Shown: positions 1 through 9,344, numbered from the stretch's first letter. The stretch: 64,000 nt of DNA from Crocinitomicaceae bacterium (GCA_023262855.1 JALQYQ010000030.1:1-64000), one strand, 5' to 3'. The notes: generated from the sequence alone by a model not told the origin. Translations and numbers: made by a program.

Positions 1-327
1 AGCGCTTTTACGACGATTACGATTAACACAGTAACAGATGATATTACACAGTTAATTCCAAATGTTATTTCACCAAATGGTGATGGTAAAAATGATGTTT
101 GGAAGTTGGAATTTATCGATTTGCTTTATCCAACAGCAACAGTAGAAATATACAATCAATGGGGCCAACGCCTATTTTATTCAGAAGGTTATGCAACACC
201 TTGGGATGCAAAATTCAATGGTGAATTTGTACCTGAAGGAAATTACTACTACGTAATTAATTTGAATTCTGGAGGAACAGATGATTTGTTCAAAGGAGCT
301 TTGTTGGTATTTAAAGGACGAAAATAA
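1..327 (+). CDS. C-terminal fragment of a giant secreted protein with a gliding-motility-associated C-terminal domain (cassette copy 1, protein A)
   Basis: The reading frame is open from the first base, so this is the 3' end of a gene that begins before the window. The visible ~108 residues contain a complete CHU_C/gliding-motility-associated C-terminal domain. It opens with LIPNVISPNGDGKNDVW, continues with the EIYNQWGQRLFYS strand pair and the YYYVINLN strand, and ends in the FKGALLVFKGRK tail. This domain is a type B T9SS sorting signal that sends cargo across the outer membrane. It matches the C-terminus of the 1139-aa protein at 9345-12764 almost residue for residue, so the missing part is probably similar (IgGFc-binding-like N-terminus, repeats, PKD domains). 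The next gene starts 2 bases after the stop, which indicates an operon. Identity of the domain is firm; the rest of the protein is inferred from the paralogue. Confidence 0.88.
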   Translation, partial: SAFTTITINTVTDDITQLIPNVISPNGDGKNDVWKLEFIDLLYPTATVEIYNQWGQRLFYSEGYATPWDAKFNGEFVPEGNYYYVINLNSGGTDDLFKGALLVFKGRK

Positions 328-329
328 GG

Positions 330-1298
330 ATGAAAAAGCTATTAATTGTCAGTTTGATAGTGCTTACCAATTCAGTTTTGCTTGGTCAGCAGCAAGGAAT
401 TTATTCCAACTTTATGATGAACGATTACTATTATAATCCTGCAATTGCTGGTTCGAAAGACGTGAACATTGCAAGTGTGGGATACAGAAATCAGTGGGTT
501 GGATTTAATGATGCACCTGTAAATATGTATGCTAATTTGTACGGTTCATACAAGGATCAGGGAAAAATTGGATATGGAGGATCAATCGTTTCCCAAAAAA
601 CTGGCTTGACTGCTTCTACAGGGATTTACCTGAATTATGCCCATCATTTTAAATTATCAAAAACGGTAAAACTTGGTTTGGGAATACAACCAGGTTATTT
701 ACAATACCGCATTCGAATGTATGACGCAATCATGGCTGATCAAAACGATGAGGTGTTTAATAGCAATGTTTATTTAACGAGTGCATTTGATGTCAATGCA
801 GGATTTAATCTGTACCACAAAAAGTTCTTTGTAATGGGAGCTGTTCAACATTTGTTAGGAAACAGTTCTAAATTGACTAGTTACAATTCTAGTCTTTCAT
901 TTCATTACAACTTTGTTGGTGGTTATAATTTTAGACTGAAAAAACAGCCAATCGACATTCAGCCATCGTTGATGATAAAATATGTAAAACCTGTTCCTGT
1001 TCAAGCAACATTGATGGTGAAGGGTGTTTACCAAGAAAAATATTGGTTAGGACTTTTATTCAGAACGAATGATGCTGTTGGAATTTGCTTAGGAATTAAG
1101 TTAAAAGATCGTTTGAATATTTCCTATGGATACGACATCTGTGTTTCCAAAATTCGCAAATACAACAGCGGTTCTCACGAGGTATTTTTATCCTACGCAA
1201 TCAATAAAAAACGTCCAACACTGGAAGAAGAGGACGACAAATTGAACAATAGTATCCTTGAAGACATGAAGAAAAAAATGGATAAGAAGGAGAAATAA
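330..1298 (+). CDS. PorP/SprF family type IX secretion system membrane protein (barrel A, copy 1)
   Basis: A 322-aa predicted outer-membrane beta-barrel of the PorP/SprF family. Residues 1-19 are a signal peptide ending near LLG/QQQ. The diagnostic start QGIYSNFMMNDYYYNPAIAG follows directly, then amphipathic strands to about residue 290. F. johnsoniae SprF is needed to secrete the adhesin SprB, and related genes usually sit just after their cargo gene, as here. The last ~30 residues form a charged tail (TLEEEDDKLNNSI then Lys-rich) beyond the last barrel strand. The tail is nearly identical in the paralogue at 12768-13739, which is similar along its whole length. The gene lies between two giant cargo genes with gaps of 2 and 7 bases, so it is co-transcribed with both. 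Pairing with the upstream cargo is inferred from position. Confidence 0.9.
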   Translation: MKKLLIVSLIVLTNSVLLGQQQGIYSNFMMNDYYYNPAIAGSKDVNIASVGYRNQWVGFNDAPVNMYANLYGSYKDQGKIGYGGSIVSQKTGLTASTGIYLNYAHHFKLSKTVKLGLGIQPGYLQYRIRMYDAIMADQNDEVFNSNVYLTSAFDVNAGFNLYHKKFFVMGAVQHLLGNSSKLTSYNSSLSFHYNFVGGYNFRLKKQPIDIQPSLMIKYVKPVPVQATLMVKGVYQEKYWLGLLFRTNDAVGICLGIKLKDRLNISYGYDICVSKIRKYNSGSHEVFLSYAINKKRPTLEEEDDKLNNSILEDMKKKMDKKEK

Positions 1299-1305
1299 TC
1301 GAACT

Positions 1306-4300
1306 ATGAAAACACCACTAAAATCACTAATTCTGTTGCTTTTAACTTTTCTCTTAAATTGTGGAGAAAGTAAAGCTCAAATCGATACCGTTTTTTGGTT
1401 TGCGGCACCATGGGTGACACCCGATCACCATTGGAGAGATCCAATCAAATTTCACTTTTCGACGTTTAATAATCCAACAGCCGTTCGATTGAGAATGCCT
1501 GCGAATGGTTATGATACAACGATCAATATTCCTGCGAATTCGCTTTTTTCAAAAGGAGTGGATTTCATGATGAATACCATCGAAAGTAAACCGGCAAATA
1601 CTATTTTGAATTCTGGTTTTCAGATTACATCTGATTTCCCGATCACAGTTGTATATGACGTTATTACGCGTGCGCCAAATTACTACAACCCCGAAACCTT
1701 TTCTTTGAAAGGTCAAAATGGACTTGGGAAGGAGTTCGTCGCACCGTTTCAAACACGTTGGAACAATCAAACATTGGGCGGCGATTTAAATGGTGATGGA
1801 GTTGTGACACAGCCCTACCAGCAAATCAACATTGTGGCAAGTGAAGATAATACAGTGTTGTATATAACTCCAAGATGTGCGGTTGTTGGACACCCAGCAA
1901 ATGTGACTTATACCGTTACATTGCCAGTGAAAGGAAATGTTTATACAGTTCAGAATGCCGTGCAAAACACATCCGTAGTTGGGAACAATCTGGCGGGTAC
2001 AATTATCGTTAGTAGCAAACCTGTTTCTGTAACTGTAGGAGATGATTCAGTGAATCCTTCTGGTGGTGGTGGATGTTATGACTTAATGGGAGATCAAATT
2101 GTTCCAACCGATGTTATTGGAAAGGAATACATTGTCTTAAAAGGATTTTTGAATGCCGGTTCTGAGGAATCTGTGTTTGTTACGGCTACTGAGAATTTCA
2201 CCACTGTAACGGTAAATGATGGAACGATTTCAACGGTTATTTTAAATCAAGGAGATACGTATCGTTATCAACTGGCGCAAGCTAGAACACATGTTCAAGC
2301 GGACAAATCAGTCTATGTTTTGCACATGACCGGTTATGGTTGTGAATTAGGTTCGGATATTTTGCCTCCTTTAAATTGTGCAGGGTCTGATATTGTAACC
2401 TTTCCACGTACAAATCCGCAAAATTTTTCGTTGAATATTTTATGTCCAACGGGTATAACAGGAAATTTCCAATTGAATGGAAATGCCGCATCGATTCCAG
2501 CGGCCAATTTTAATGTGGTACCTGGTACTGGAGGAGCTTGGTCAGCAGCCCAAATAACCTTTAATACAACCGTTATTCCTTCAAACTCCTCTAATATTCT
2601 AACAAATTCCGCTGGAAACTTTGCAATGGGTATTATCAATGGAGGTACAACAACAGGATGCTTGTATCACTACATGTCATCGTTCATTAAACGAGTATCT
2701 GTAAGTGCTGGTGATGATATAACCTTGTGTAACAATGTTACCTCAATACCTTTAAATGGAAGTGTTTCTGGAGGCGTTTCAACTGGAGTATGGACTCTTT
2801 TAAATGGAACAGGAACTATTTCTGCTCCTACAAATTTGTCAACAACCTATAATCCATCTCCAAGTGACTTTACACAAGGATATGTAAAATTTGTATTGTC
2901 TTCAACTGGACTTTGTGAACCAGTGCATGACACTTTAACCGTTTCGTTCATTCAAGCTCCGTTTGTCAATGCTGGAGCTGATGCATCATTTTGTAAAAAC
3001 AATGTTGGAACCGTTCAATTGAATGGCGTAATGAGTTTTGCGTCAGGAGCTGTGTGGTCTGGTGGAAATGGTGGTTCAATTGCAAACAGTGGAAATTTAA
3101 GTACCACTTACTTGCCATCACAAGCAGATTTAAATGCTGATAGTATTACCTTATTCTTAACATCAAGTGGAAGTTTCTATGCTTGTCCAAATGCAATAGA
3201 TAGTTTAAAAGTATATTTTACAGATGCACCAGTTGTTCAAGCTGGCCCAGATGTGGTTGTTTGTACGAACGCTGCCGGAGTGAATTTAAATGGAAGTATT
3301 TCTGGCCCTACAACAACTGGAATTTGGACAACAGGAGGTTATGGAAGTTTCTCTCCTTCACAAACAAATTTGGTTTCCTTGTATAATCTTAATCTGAATG
3401 ATACAAGTATTAATCAGCTTTATTTGACATTGGAATCAACCAATAATGGAACGTGTTTAGCTGTAAAGGATAGTTTGAAAGTTACCATTATAAGTCAACC
3501 GCAAGTTTCAATTTTGACCAATGACACGCTTTGTTCAACCGCATCTTTAATTCCGTTGACAGGATTTGTAACACCAGGATTTAATTCCTTGTGGACTGAA
3601 ACAGGTGGTGGTTCAATTGTATCACCGTCATCACTGACAACTTTCTATCCAATTACAGGGGGAGACATAGCCACTGGATTTGTAGATTTTGTGCTGTCGA
3701 GTACAAGTTTGTGTCCAGCAGAAGATGATTCGATTCGTATTTATTTGGTTGCACCGCCAGTGCTTTCCGCTGGGATAGATCAAACGTTATGTGCGAATGA
3801 ACCCATTGAATTAATTGGGACGATCAATGTCGCTAATCCTCAAGGTACTTGGTCGAGTCTTGGAACTGGTAATTTTTCTCCTTCTGGTGCATTGCTGAAT
3901 ACGTATTATTTGCCCTCTGCATCTGACATTGCTGTTGGAAGTGTAAATCTACTATTATCCGCAGATGGAAATTTAGGATGTATGCCAATGGACGATACTG
4001 TTCATATTACATTCAAACCATCACCAATAGCCGATTTTAATGGAGGTGAAATTTGTCAAGGAGCTCCAGTAACATTCAATGACAATTCAACAACATCTTC
4101 GGGAACACTTGTTAGTTGGTCATGGGATTTTGGTGACTTCACCTCTGGAACGGGTCAAAATCCAATACATACATACAATGGAAATGGCTTGTTTTCACCA
4201 ATGTTAGTTGTGACTTCTTCAAATGGCTGTTCGGATACATTGATTAAAGATGTGATTGTTGACCCAATTCCAATAGCGGATTTCAACTTTACGGCACCTT

Positions 4301-5028
4301 GTGAAAATGCATTGGTTTATTTTGATGATCAATCATTTATTTCAAATGGAAGTATCGTTGCTTGGAATTATCATTTTGAAGATACCTTAACAAGCAATTT
4401 ACCAAATCCATCTTACGATTTCAGTGGATCGGGAATTTTTCCTGTCACATTAACTGTTACAACATTTGCTGGATGTCAAGGTAGTGTTACGCTTAATTTA
4501 GATGTTAAACCAAAACCTGTTGCGGCATTTACGATGAATCCGAATCCTGCGGTTGTATTGGAAAACGTCGAATTTACAGATAATTCTGTTGGTTCGAATA
4601 TCAATAGTTGGTACTGGAATTTTGGAGATGGAACTGGAGACAATCAACAGAATACCATCCATAATTTCACGAATGGTGGTTACAATACAATTACTTTAAT
4701 TATCACTGACGAATTTGAGTGTCAAGATACAGCAAAAGCACTTATTGAAGTTGCTTTAATTCCTTCTGTTCCAACTGGTTTTTCACCAAATCATGATGGT
4801 GTAAATGATGTTTTGTACATCGATGGAGGACCATTCAATAAGGTTGATTTTAAGATCTTCAATAATTGGGGACAGGTTGTTTTCAAAAGTGAAGATGCAG
4901 CAATTGGTTGGGATGGAATGTACCATGACAAAGAGGCGCCGCTTGGTGTATACACGTGGGTATTAACAGTTGAAATGAAAGATGGTAAAATCATCACGAA
5001 ATCTGGTGATGTGACTTTATTACATTGA
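1306..5028 (+). CDS. Giant secreted adhesin-like protein: IgGFc-binding-like N-terminus, repeats, PKD domains, gliding-motility C-terminal domain (protein B, copy 1)
   Basis: A 1240-aa exported protein. Residues 1-25 are a signal peptide ending SKA/Q. Residues ~26-460 resemble the IgGFc-binding-protein N-terminal domain found in many Bacteroidota surface proteins, beginning IDTVFWFAAPWVTPDHHW. Residues ~462-900 hold five ~90-residue repeats with the pattern NAG-D..-C.N..-LNGS-SG..TG.W. Residues ~903-1150 are three PKD domains (for example WSWDFGD and WYWNFGDG). Residues ~1150-1240 are the CHU_C sorting domain (PTGFSPNHDGVNDV, NNWGQVVF). The expected fate is T9SS export and surface attachment. 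The stop overlaps the start of the next barrel gene by 4 bases. The paralogue at 13752-17474 has exactly the same length. LLNC in the signal region is not a convincing lipobox. Ligand and adhesive function are not proven. Confidence 0.87.
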   Translation: MKTPLKSLILLLLTFLLNCGESKAQIDTVFWFAAPWVTPDHHWRDPIKFHFSTFNNPTAVRLRMPANGYDTTINIPANSLFSKGVDFMMNTIESKPANTILNSGFQITSDFPITVVYDVITRAPNYYNPETFSLKGQNGLGKEFVAPFQTRWNNQTLGGDLNGDGVVTQPYQQINIVASEDNTVLYITPRCAVVGHPANVTYTVTLPVKGNVYTVQNAVQNTSVVGNNLAGTIIVSSKPVSVTVGDDSVNPSGGGGCYDLMGDQIVPTDVIGKEYIVLKGFLNAGSEESVFVTATENFTTVTVNDGTISTVILNQGDTYRYQLAQARTHVQADKSVYVLHMTGYGCELGSDILPPLNCAGSDIVTFPRTNPQNFSLNILCPTGITGNFQLNGNAASIPAANFNVVPGTGGAWSAAQITFNTTVIPSNSSNILTNSAGNFAMGIINGGTTTGCLYHYMSSFIKRVSVSAGDDITLCNNVTSIPLNGSVSGGVSTGVWTLLNGTGTISAPTNLSTTYNPSPSDFTQGYVKFVLSSTGLCEPVHDTLTVSFIQAPFVNAGADASFCKNNVGTVQLNGVMSFASGAVWSGGNGGSIANSGNLSTTYLPSQADLNADSITLFLTSSGSFYACPNAIDSLKVYFTDAPVVQAGPDVVVCTNAAGVNLNGSISGPTTTGIWTTGGYGSFSPSQTNLVSLYNLNLNDTSINQLYLTLESTNNGTCLAVKDSLKVTIISQPQVSILTNDTLCSTASLIPLTGFVTPGFNSLWTETGGGSIVSPSSLTTFYPITGGDIATGFVDFVLSSTSLCPAEDDSIRIYLVAPPVLSAGIDQTLCANEPIELIGTINVANPQGTWSSLGTGNFSPSGALLNTYYLPSASDIAVGSVNLLLSADGNLGCMPMDDTVHITFKPSPIADFNGGEICQGAPVTFNDNSTTSSGTLVSWSWDFGDFTSGTGQNPIHTYNGNGLFSPMLVVTSSNGCSDTLIKDVIVDPIPIADFNFTAPCENALVYFDDQSFISNGSIVAWNYHFEDTLTSNLPNPSYDFSGSGIFPVTLTVTTFAGCQGSVTLNLDVKPKPVAAFTMNPNPAVVLENVEFTDNSVGSNINSWYWNFGDGTGDNQQNTIHNFTNGGYNTITLIITDEFECQDTAKALIEVALIPSVPTGFSPNHDGVNDVLYIDGGPFNKVDFKIFNNWGQVVFKSEDAAIGWDGMYHDKEAPLGVYTWVLTVEMKDGKIITKSGDVTLLH

Positions 5029-6023
5029 TTATGAGAAATAGAATACTAGTTTTATCGATAAGTTTGATTTCCTTTATAGGCAGGGCGCAGGATCCACATT
5101 TAACAATGTACGACGCTGCACCAATGTTCTTGAATTCAGGATTAACAGGTCTTTTTAAAGGAGATTGGCGTTTACATACCCAATATAGAACACAATGGCG
5201 TTCGGTTAATTACAAGCCTTACACGTCTTCCTTGTTTAGTTTTGACCGTTCAATAGGAGAAAAATGGGGATTTGGAATTCAGCTACACAATTTCAGAGCA
5301 GGTTATGGAAATTTCAATGTTCTTCAAGGACTTGTTTCTACCTCTTACGGTATTGCTGTAGATAAAAATAAATTTCACAATTTATCATTTGGACTACAGG
5401 CTGGTGCAATTCAAAAATCAATCGAATTGCCATTATTGACGTTCAACAATCAATATACATTAACGAACGGTGGAAGTTATGATAACACTTTACCATCTGG
5501 TGAGAATGTTGGTGCTCAAGTTAAATTGATGCCAACAGTGAATGCAAGTGTTATGTATTATTCAGGGAAACAGCAAAGTCGCTACAATTATTTTGCTGGT
5601 TTGTCTTTGTTTAATTTATTGCGTCCAAATGAGTCATTTTTCGGGTATGAGAATCGCTTACCCATTCGTGGGTACTTGCATTTAGGTACTCGAATCAATG
5701 TGAATGAACTTCTTTATTTTGCTCCGAAGCTGTTGTTGATGCATCAGCGAAAATTCAATGAGCAAACATTAGCGCTTGAATCTGGTTATTTCTTGAAAAG
5801 CTCTGAAACCTTTTTAATTGGAAGCATGATGTTCCGTTACAAGGATGCTTTTGCACTTTCATTAGGCGTGAAAAAATTGAATTTTATCTTCAGAATTGCT
5901 TACGACATCAACGTTTCTAAGCTGACAACTGCTTCAAAAGGAAGGGGAGGAATTGAATTCTCATTGACGTACACGAGAATTAAAGACAAGCCACAAACAA
6001 TGAAAATTATCCCACGATTATAA
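5025..6023 (+). CDS. PorP/SprF family type IX secretion system membrane protein (barrel B, copy 1)
   Basis: A 332-aa predicted outer-membrane barrel. The signal peptide (residues ~1-21, ending GRA/Q) is followed by the PorP/SprF start QDPHLTMYDAAPMFLNSGLTG. It then contains strands such as WRLHTQYRTQWRSVNYKPYT. The C-terminus is the final strand GGIEFSLTYTR plus a short basic end (KPQTMKIIPRL). It lacks the acidic tail of the barrel at 330-1298 and is clearly a different subtype. Its close relative is at 17477-18466. The start overlaps the 1240-aa gene by 4 bases (coordinates 5025-5028), so translation is probably coupled to that cargo. The expected role is outer-membrane partner for secretion or anchoring of the preceding giant protein. 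The family is firm; the specific partner is inferred. Confidence 0.9.
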   Translation: MIMRNRILVLSISLISFIGRAQDPHLTMYDAAPMFLNSGLTGLFKGDWRLHTQYRTQWRSVNYKPYTSSLFSFDRSIGEKWGFGIQLHNFRAGYGNFNVLQGLVSTSYGIAVDKNKFHNLSFGLQAGAIQKSIELPLLTFNNQYTLTNGGSYDNTLPSGENVGAQVKLMPTVNASVMYYSGKQQSRYNYFAGLSLFNLLRPNESFFGYENRLPIRGYLHLGTRINVNELLYFAPKLLLMHQRKFNEQTLALESGYFLKSSETFLIGSMMFRYKDAFALSLGVKKLNFIFRIAYDINVSKLTTASKGRGGIEFSLTYTRIKDKPQTMKIIPRL

Positions 6024-6032
6024 ATTATTTCT

Positions 6033-7676
6033 ATGTATAAATTGCTTTTAGTATTGGTCTTTTTGCCAGTAATTTCCTTTTCACAATCGAAAATGGCTTG
6101 GATTCACAATGCGGATAATTATTATGCAAATGCTGATTATTACAATGCATTGGTGTTGTATCAATATGCTCAAAATGATTCATTAATTAAGAAGGAAAGT
6201 GTTCTTCCTTATGAAGTAGAATTGACGAATCAGAAATTAACGGTTGAAGGCATTCGTCTTGATTCTACCCACGTGATTCCTATGAATCAATATGTTACTC
6301 ATCAAATTGCAATGTGTCATTTCTATTTACACAATTATCAATTGGCTGAGCAATCATTTAAAGTTTCTGCTGCTTTGCCATACTACGAAAGCGATAAGTT
6401 TCACTACGCACGTGCGATGAAAAGCAATGAAAATTATCATTTAGCTTCTAATTTGTTTGAAGAATTTATTGCTGCGCACCCAACGGATTCACTTACGTCA
6501 ATTGCTAAGATTGAGTTGGAAGGATGTAAATACGCCTTGGAAAATCACCCTGAAAATTGGAATGCTCATGTGAAAATGGCTGATACAAGTGTGTTTAATC
6601 GTGGAACTGTTTCTATGGCAACCATGTTCTTTGGAAGACAAAACCGCCTTATGTTTTCAAGTGCTCGTAAAGGGGGCGTTATCTTGAAGCCTGAACAAAA
6701 TTCTGAATTGCTTTTCGACATCTATTGGACGGAAAAAAGCAATGATTCAACTTGGAAGCCAGCGGTTAACTTTGGTCGCCCATTGAATTCTGCCTCACAT
6801 GATGCAACGGCAACGATTTCGAACAACAATGTCATTTATTATACGAGATGGAACGATAAATTCCGCAAAGACCAATACATTCATTTAGCGCGAATGGTCG
6901 ATTTCAAATTCTATGAATCATACACCTTGGAATCACCAGTTAATTACCCAGGAAAAAAGAGTATAACACCGTTTGTTTCAGAAGACGGTCGAACATTGTA
7001 TTTTTCAAGTAATCGTGATGGAGGTTTTGGTGGAATGGATATTTGGAAAATTCCAATTGATGATCAAGGTAGAACAATTGGTGTTGCTGTAAATTTGGGA
7101 CCAGAAGTGAATTCACCCATGGACGAAATTTGTCCTTTTGTTCATTCGCTATCAAATACCTTGTTTTTCAGTTCAAATGGCTATAACTCAATGGGTGGAT
7201 ACGATGTATTTAAAGCGGGATATAATTCTGAAGAAAATACGTACGCTGCACCAATGAACCTTGGTAAAAGCATCAATTCAAGTAAAGATGATGTTTATTT
7301 TATCATTGATTCACTCATGTTGAATGGTTTTTTGACAAGTGATCGTAATTCTGAGGATAATGTGTATCCGACTAAAATACTTGAATTCACAAACGATCAA
7401 ATTCTAATCGCTTCCATTGGACAAGTGATTGGTGCGGATGGGAAACCTTTGGCAAAAGCAGCTGTTGAAATAAAGGATGTGTCTGGTAGTTTAGCTGCAT
7501 TGAATCTTGTTACGGATGCAAACGGCAAATTTATGTGCAATTTGCCATTCGGATATGAGTTTTACATTGAGACGCAGATGAGTGGTTATATTCCAAATGC
7601 GATGAATTTCTCAACAAAGAATTACACGACTTCTCAGTCGGTTGTTTTGGAAAAAATTCAAATGGAAAAGAAGTAA
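6033..7676 (+). CDS. PorE-like TPR / beta-propeller / carboxypeptidase-regulatory protein lacking the OmpA domain (copy 1)
   Basis: A 547-aa exported protein. Residues 1-17 are a signal peptide (ends SFS/Q). Residues ~20-185 look like TPR helices. Residues ~185-455 are PD40/WD40-like propeller blades (FVSEDGRTLYFSSNRDGGFG, LFFSSNGYNSMGGYDVF). Residues ~460-547 are a carboxypeptidase-regulatory-like beta-sandwich (GADGKPLAKAAVEIKDVSG). P. gingivalis PorE has this order followed by a peptidoglycan-binding OmpA domain. The paralogue at 18478-20580 has that domain, but this protein stops at the linker where it should start. The stop lies directly against the cysS stop, so there is no room for a decayed remnant. 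It could still join a T9SS-linked complex without peptidoglycan anchoring. Reading frame and domains are clear; function is inferred. Confidence 0.83.
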   Translation: MYKLLLVLVFLPVISFSQSKMAWIHNADNYYANADYYNALVLYQYAQNDSLIKKESVLPYEVELTNQKLTVEGIRLDSTHVIPMNQYVTHQIAMCHFYLHNYQLAEQSFKVSAALPYYESDKFHYARAMKSNENYHLASNLFEEFIAAHPTDSLTSIAKIELEGCKYALENHPENWNAHVKMADTSVFNRGTVSMATMFFGRQNRLMFSSARKGGVILKPEQNSELLFDIYWTEKSNDSTWKPAVNFGRPLNSASHDATATISNNNVIYYTRWNDKFRKDQYIHLARMVDFKFYESYTLESPVNYPGKKSITPFVSEDGRTLYFSSNRDGGFGGMDIWKIPIDDQGRTIGVAVNLGPEVNSPMDEICPFVHSLSNTLFFSSNGYNSMGGYDVFKAGYNSEENTYAAPMNLGKSINSSKDDVYFIIDSLMLNGFLTSDRNSEDNVYPTKILEFTNDQILIASIGQVIGADGKPLAKAAVEIKDVSGSLAALNLVTDANGKFMCNLPFGYEFYIETQMSGYIPNAMNFSTKNYTTSQSVVLEKIQMEKK

Positions 7677-9143
7677 TTAACTCCAAGTAGTTCCTTCTTT
7701 TCCGTCTTTAATTGTAATTCCAGCTGCCGCTAGTCCGTCACGTATTTTATCGGATGTTGTCCAGTCTTTGTTTTCACGTGCTTGTTGACGTAAATCAATC
7801 ACTAAATCCATCACTGGAGCTAACTTTTCGTTGCTATTTTCAGTTGTAATTTGAAGACCAAGTACGTCATAAATGAAACGAAGCATTTCTGTTTCCAATT
7901 TTGATAAATCTTCTTTCGTAATTGTATCGTTTCCGTCGTTGATCAAGTTAATGCGCTTAACTGCCTCAAATAAATTGGCAACAAGAATCGAAGTGTTGAA
8001 ATCATCATTCATTGCAGCATAAAAAGAGGCAATCAATTCATCGACATTGAATGAACTAGTGGATGAAACCTTTAATTTGGAAATCAATTGCATAGCATCT
8101 GACATGCGTGTAAATCCTTTTTCAGCAGCATTCAAAGCATCTGATGTGAAATCCAGATTACTTCTGTAATGAGCTTGCATCATGAAGAAGCGGATTACAT
8201 TTGGACTGTATGGTTTATCAAACAATTCAGTTGTACCATCCACAATTTCTTTTGGCAAGAAATAATTCCCAAAGGATTTACTCATTTTTTGACCGTTCAC
8301 ATTCAGCATGTTAGCGTGCAACCAATATTTGGCTGGATTACAACCTAACGAACCGCAGTTTTGAGCAATTTCATCTTCATGGTGCGGGAATTTTAAATCC
8401 ATTCCACCTCCGTGAATATCAAAGTGGGAGCCTAAGTATTTTGTACTCATAGCCGTACATTCGATGTGCCATCCTGGATTTCCATCTCCCCAAGGTGAAC
8501 GCCAGATTTGCATGTCCTCTGGATTGGCTTTTTTCCACAATGCGAAATCAGCAAAGAAACGTTTTTCATCTTGTGCATTTAATACACGTGTTTCTTCCGC
8601 TAATTCATCTACTTTTCTTCCGCTTAAAATTCCGTATTCAAACTTTTCACTGTATTTCTTTACATCGAAATAAACTGAACCATTTACAACATACCCAAAT
8701 CCATTTTCAATGATTTTCTCAATGTGTTCAATTTGTTCTTGAATATGTCCTGTAGCTGTTGGTTCAATGCTTGGAGGCAACAAATTGTAAATACGCTGTA
8801 ATTCTTGAAATTTTACATTGTATTTATAGACAATTTCCAATGATTGCATTTGTTCTAAGCGAGCAGCATTTCCAATACTATCAACCGCTTCGCCCAAACT
8901 GTTGGTAATGTGCCCGGCATCTGTAATGTTTCGTACATATTTCACCTTATAACCTAAAACTAAGAGGTAGCGATAGATCATATCGAAATTAATGAACGTG
9001 CGCATATTACCCATATGAGGTTCACTGTACAAGGTAGGACCACAAACATACATTCCCACATGATTCGTGTGAATTGGTTCGAATTTTTCTTTCTGTCCAG
9101 TTAAACTGTTGTAAACAACTAAATTTCCTTGAAGTGTGCTCAT
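7677..9143 (-). CDS. cysS: Cysteinyl-tRNA synthetase
   Basis: A 488-aa class I aminoacyl-tRNA synthetase that charges tRNA-Cys in the cytoplasm. Visible signatures are YVCGPT with the zinc-ligand Cys34, the HIGH-type motif HMGN at 43-46, GWHIECTAMS near 222-232, the downstream HGGGMDLKFPHHEDE zinc/active-site segment, and the KMSKS loop (GQKMSKSFGN) near 285. Length is normal for bacterial CysRS, and the C-terminal helical tRNA-binding region is present. The gene sits alone on the - strand between two copies of a + strand secretion cassette. Its stop codon directly abuts the stop of the upstream PorE-like gene, so the transcripts are convergent with no terminator between them. A good TAnnTTTG promoter lies about 25 bases upstream of its start. 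Confidence 0.97.
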   Translation of the reverse strand: MSTLQGNLVVYNSLTGQKEKFEPIHTNHVGMYVCGPTLYSEPHMGNMRTFINFDMIYRYLLVLGYKVKYVRNITDAGHITNSLGEAVDSIGNAARLEQMQSLEIVYKYNVKFQELQRIYNLLPPSIEPTATGHIQEQIEHIEKIIENGFGYVVNGSVYFDVKKYSEKFEYGILSGRKVDELAEETRVLNAQDEKRFFADFALWKKANPEDMQIWRSPWGDGNPGWHIECTAMSTKYLGSHFDIHGGGMDLKFPHHEDEIAQNCGSLGCNPAKYWLHANMLNVNGQKMSKSFGNYFLPKEIVDGTTELFDKPYSPNVIRFFMMQAHYRSNLDFTSDALNAAEKGFTRMSDAMQLISKLKVSSTSSFNVDELIASFYAAMNDDFNTSILVANLFEAVKRINLINDGNDTITKEDLSKLETEMLRFIYDVLGLQITTENSNEKLAPVMDLVIDLRQQARENKDWTTSDKIRDGLAAAGITIKDGKEGTTWS

Positions 9144-9165
9144 TGTTGAATGAATATGTATGGAA

Positions 9166-9199
9166 CAAAGATAATTGAATTCGAATTTTAATCTCTAAA
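9166..9199 (-). promoter_or_regulatory. Probable cysS promoter (Bacteroidota type)
   Basis: Read on the - strand, TATCTTTG at 9166-9173 fits the TAnnTTTG -7 consensus exactly. A TTTAG at 9195-9199 lies 21 bases further upstream, near the expected -33 position. The predicted transcript start would be about 17 bases before the cysS ATG. The -33 match is imperfect. Confidence 0.5.
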
Positions 9200-9286
9200 A
9201 ACAATGAAAAAGGAAAAAAATCTCAGTAAAACAACTAAATATCATCATGGATGTAAGATTTTTTTTTTTAATCGTTGAAAATGACC

Positions 9287-9294
9287 TAATTTTG
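9287..9294 (+). promoter_or_regulatory. Probable -7 element for cassette copy 2
   Basis: TAATTTTG is an exact TAnnTTTG match, with a predicted transcript start near 9300 and the first ATG of the cassette at 9345. A run of 11 T bases (9259-9269) occupies the -33 zone, with no clean TTTG. It would drive the five-gene operon to 20580, since none of the later gene gaps is large enough for another promoter. The 201-base gap 9144-9344 holds this element and the divergent cysS promoter, and nothing else I can recognise. Confidence 0.5.
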
Positions 9295-9344
9295 CGCCAC
9301 TGAATTTTTACCCGAAATTTAACAAACTACATTTTAACCACTCT

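Larger units (their letters stand above)
1..7676 (+). repeat. Diverged cassette duplication, copy 1 (5' end outside the window)
   Basis: Five genes in the order giant A (partial), barrel A, giant B, barrel B, PorE-like. The same order, strand and near-identical lengths recur at 9345-20580. Protein similarity by eye is high but far from identical (roughly two residues in three for barrel A), so the duplication is old. Gaps are 2, 7, -4 and 9 bases, consistent with one transcript. The difference between the copies is the lost OmpA domain in the last gene of this one. Confidence 0.85.

Noticed and set aside
1306-5028. LLNC in the signal region read as a lipoprotein lipobox
   Set aside because: Asn before the Cys does not fit the lipobox, and a clean signal peptidase I site (SKA/Q) follows. 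The paralogue has no Cys there.
9259-9269. Run of 11 T bases considered as a terminator
   Set aside because: No stem precedes it on either strand. It lies in the -33 zone of the copy 2 promoter.
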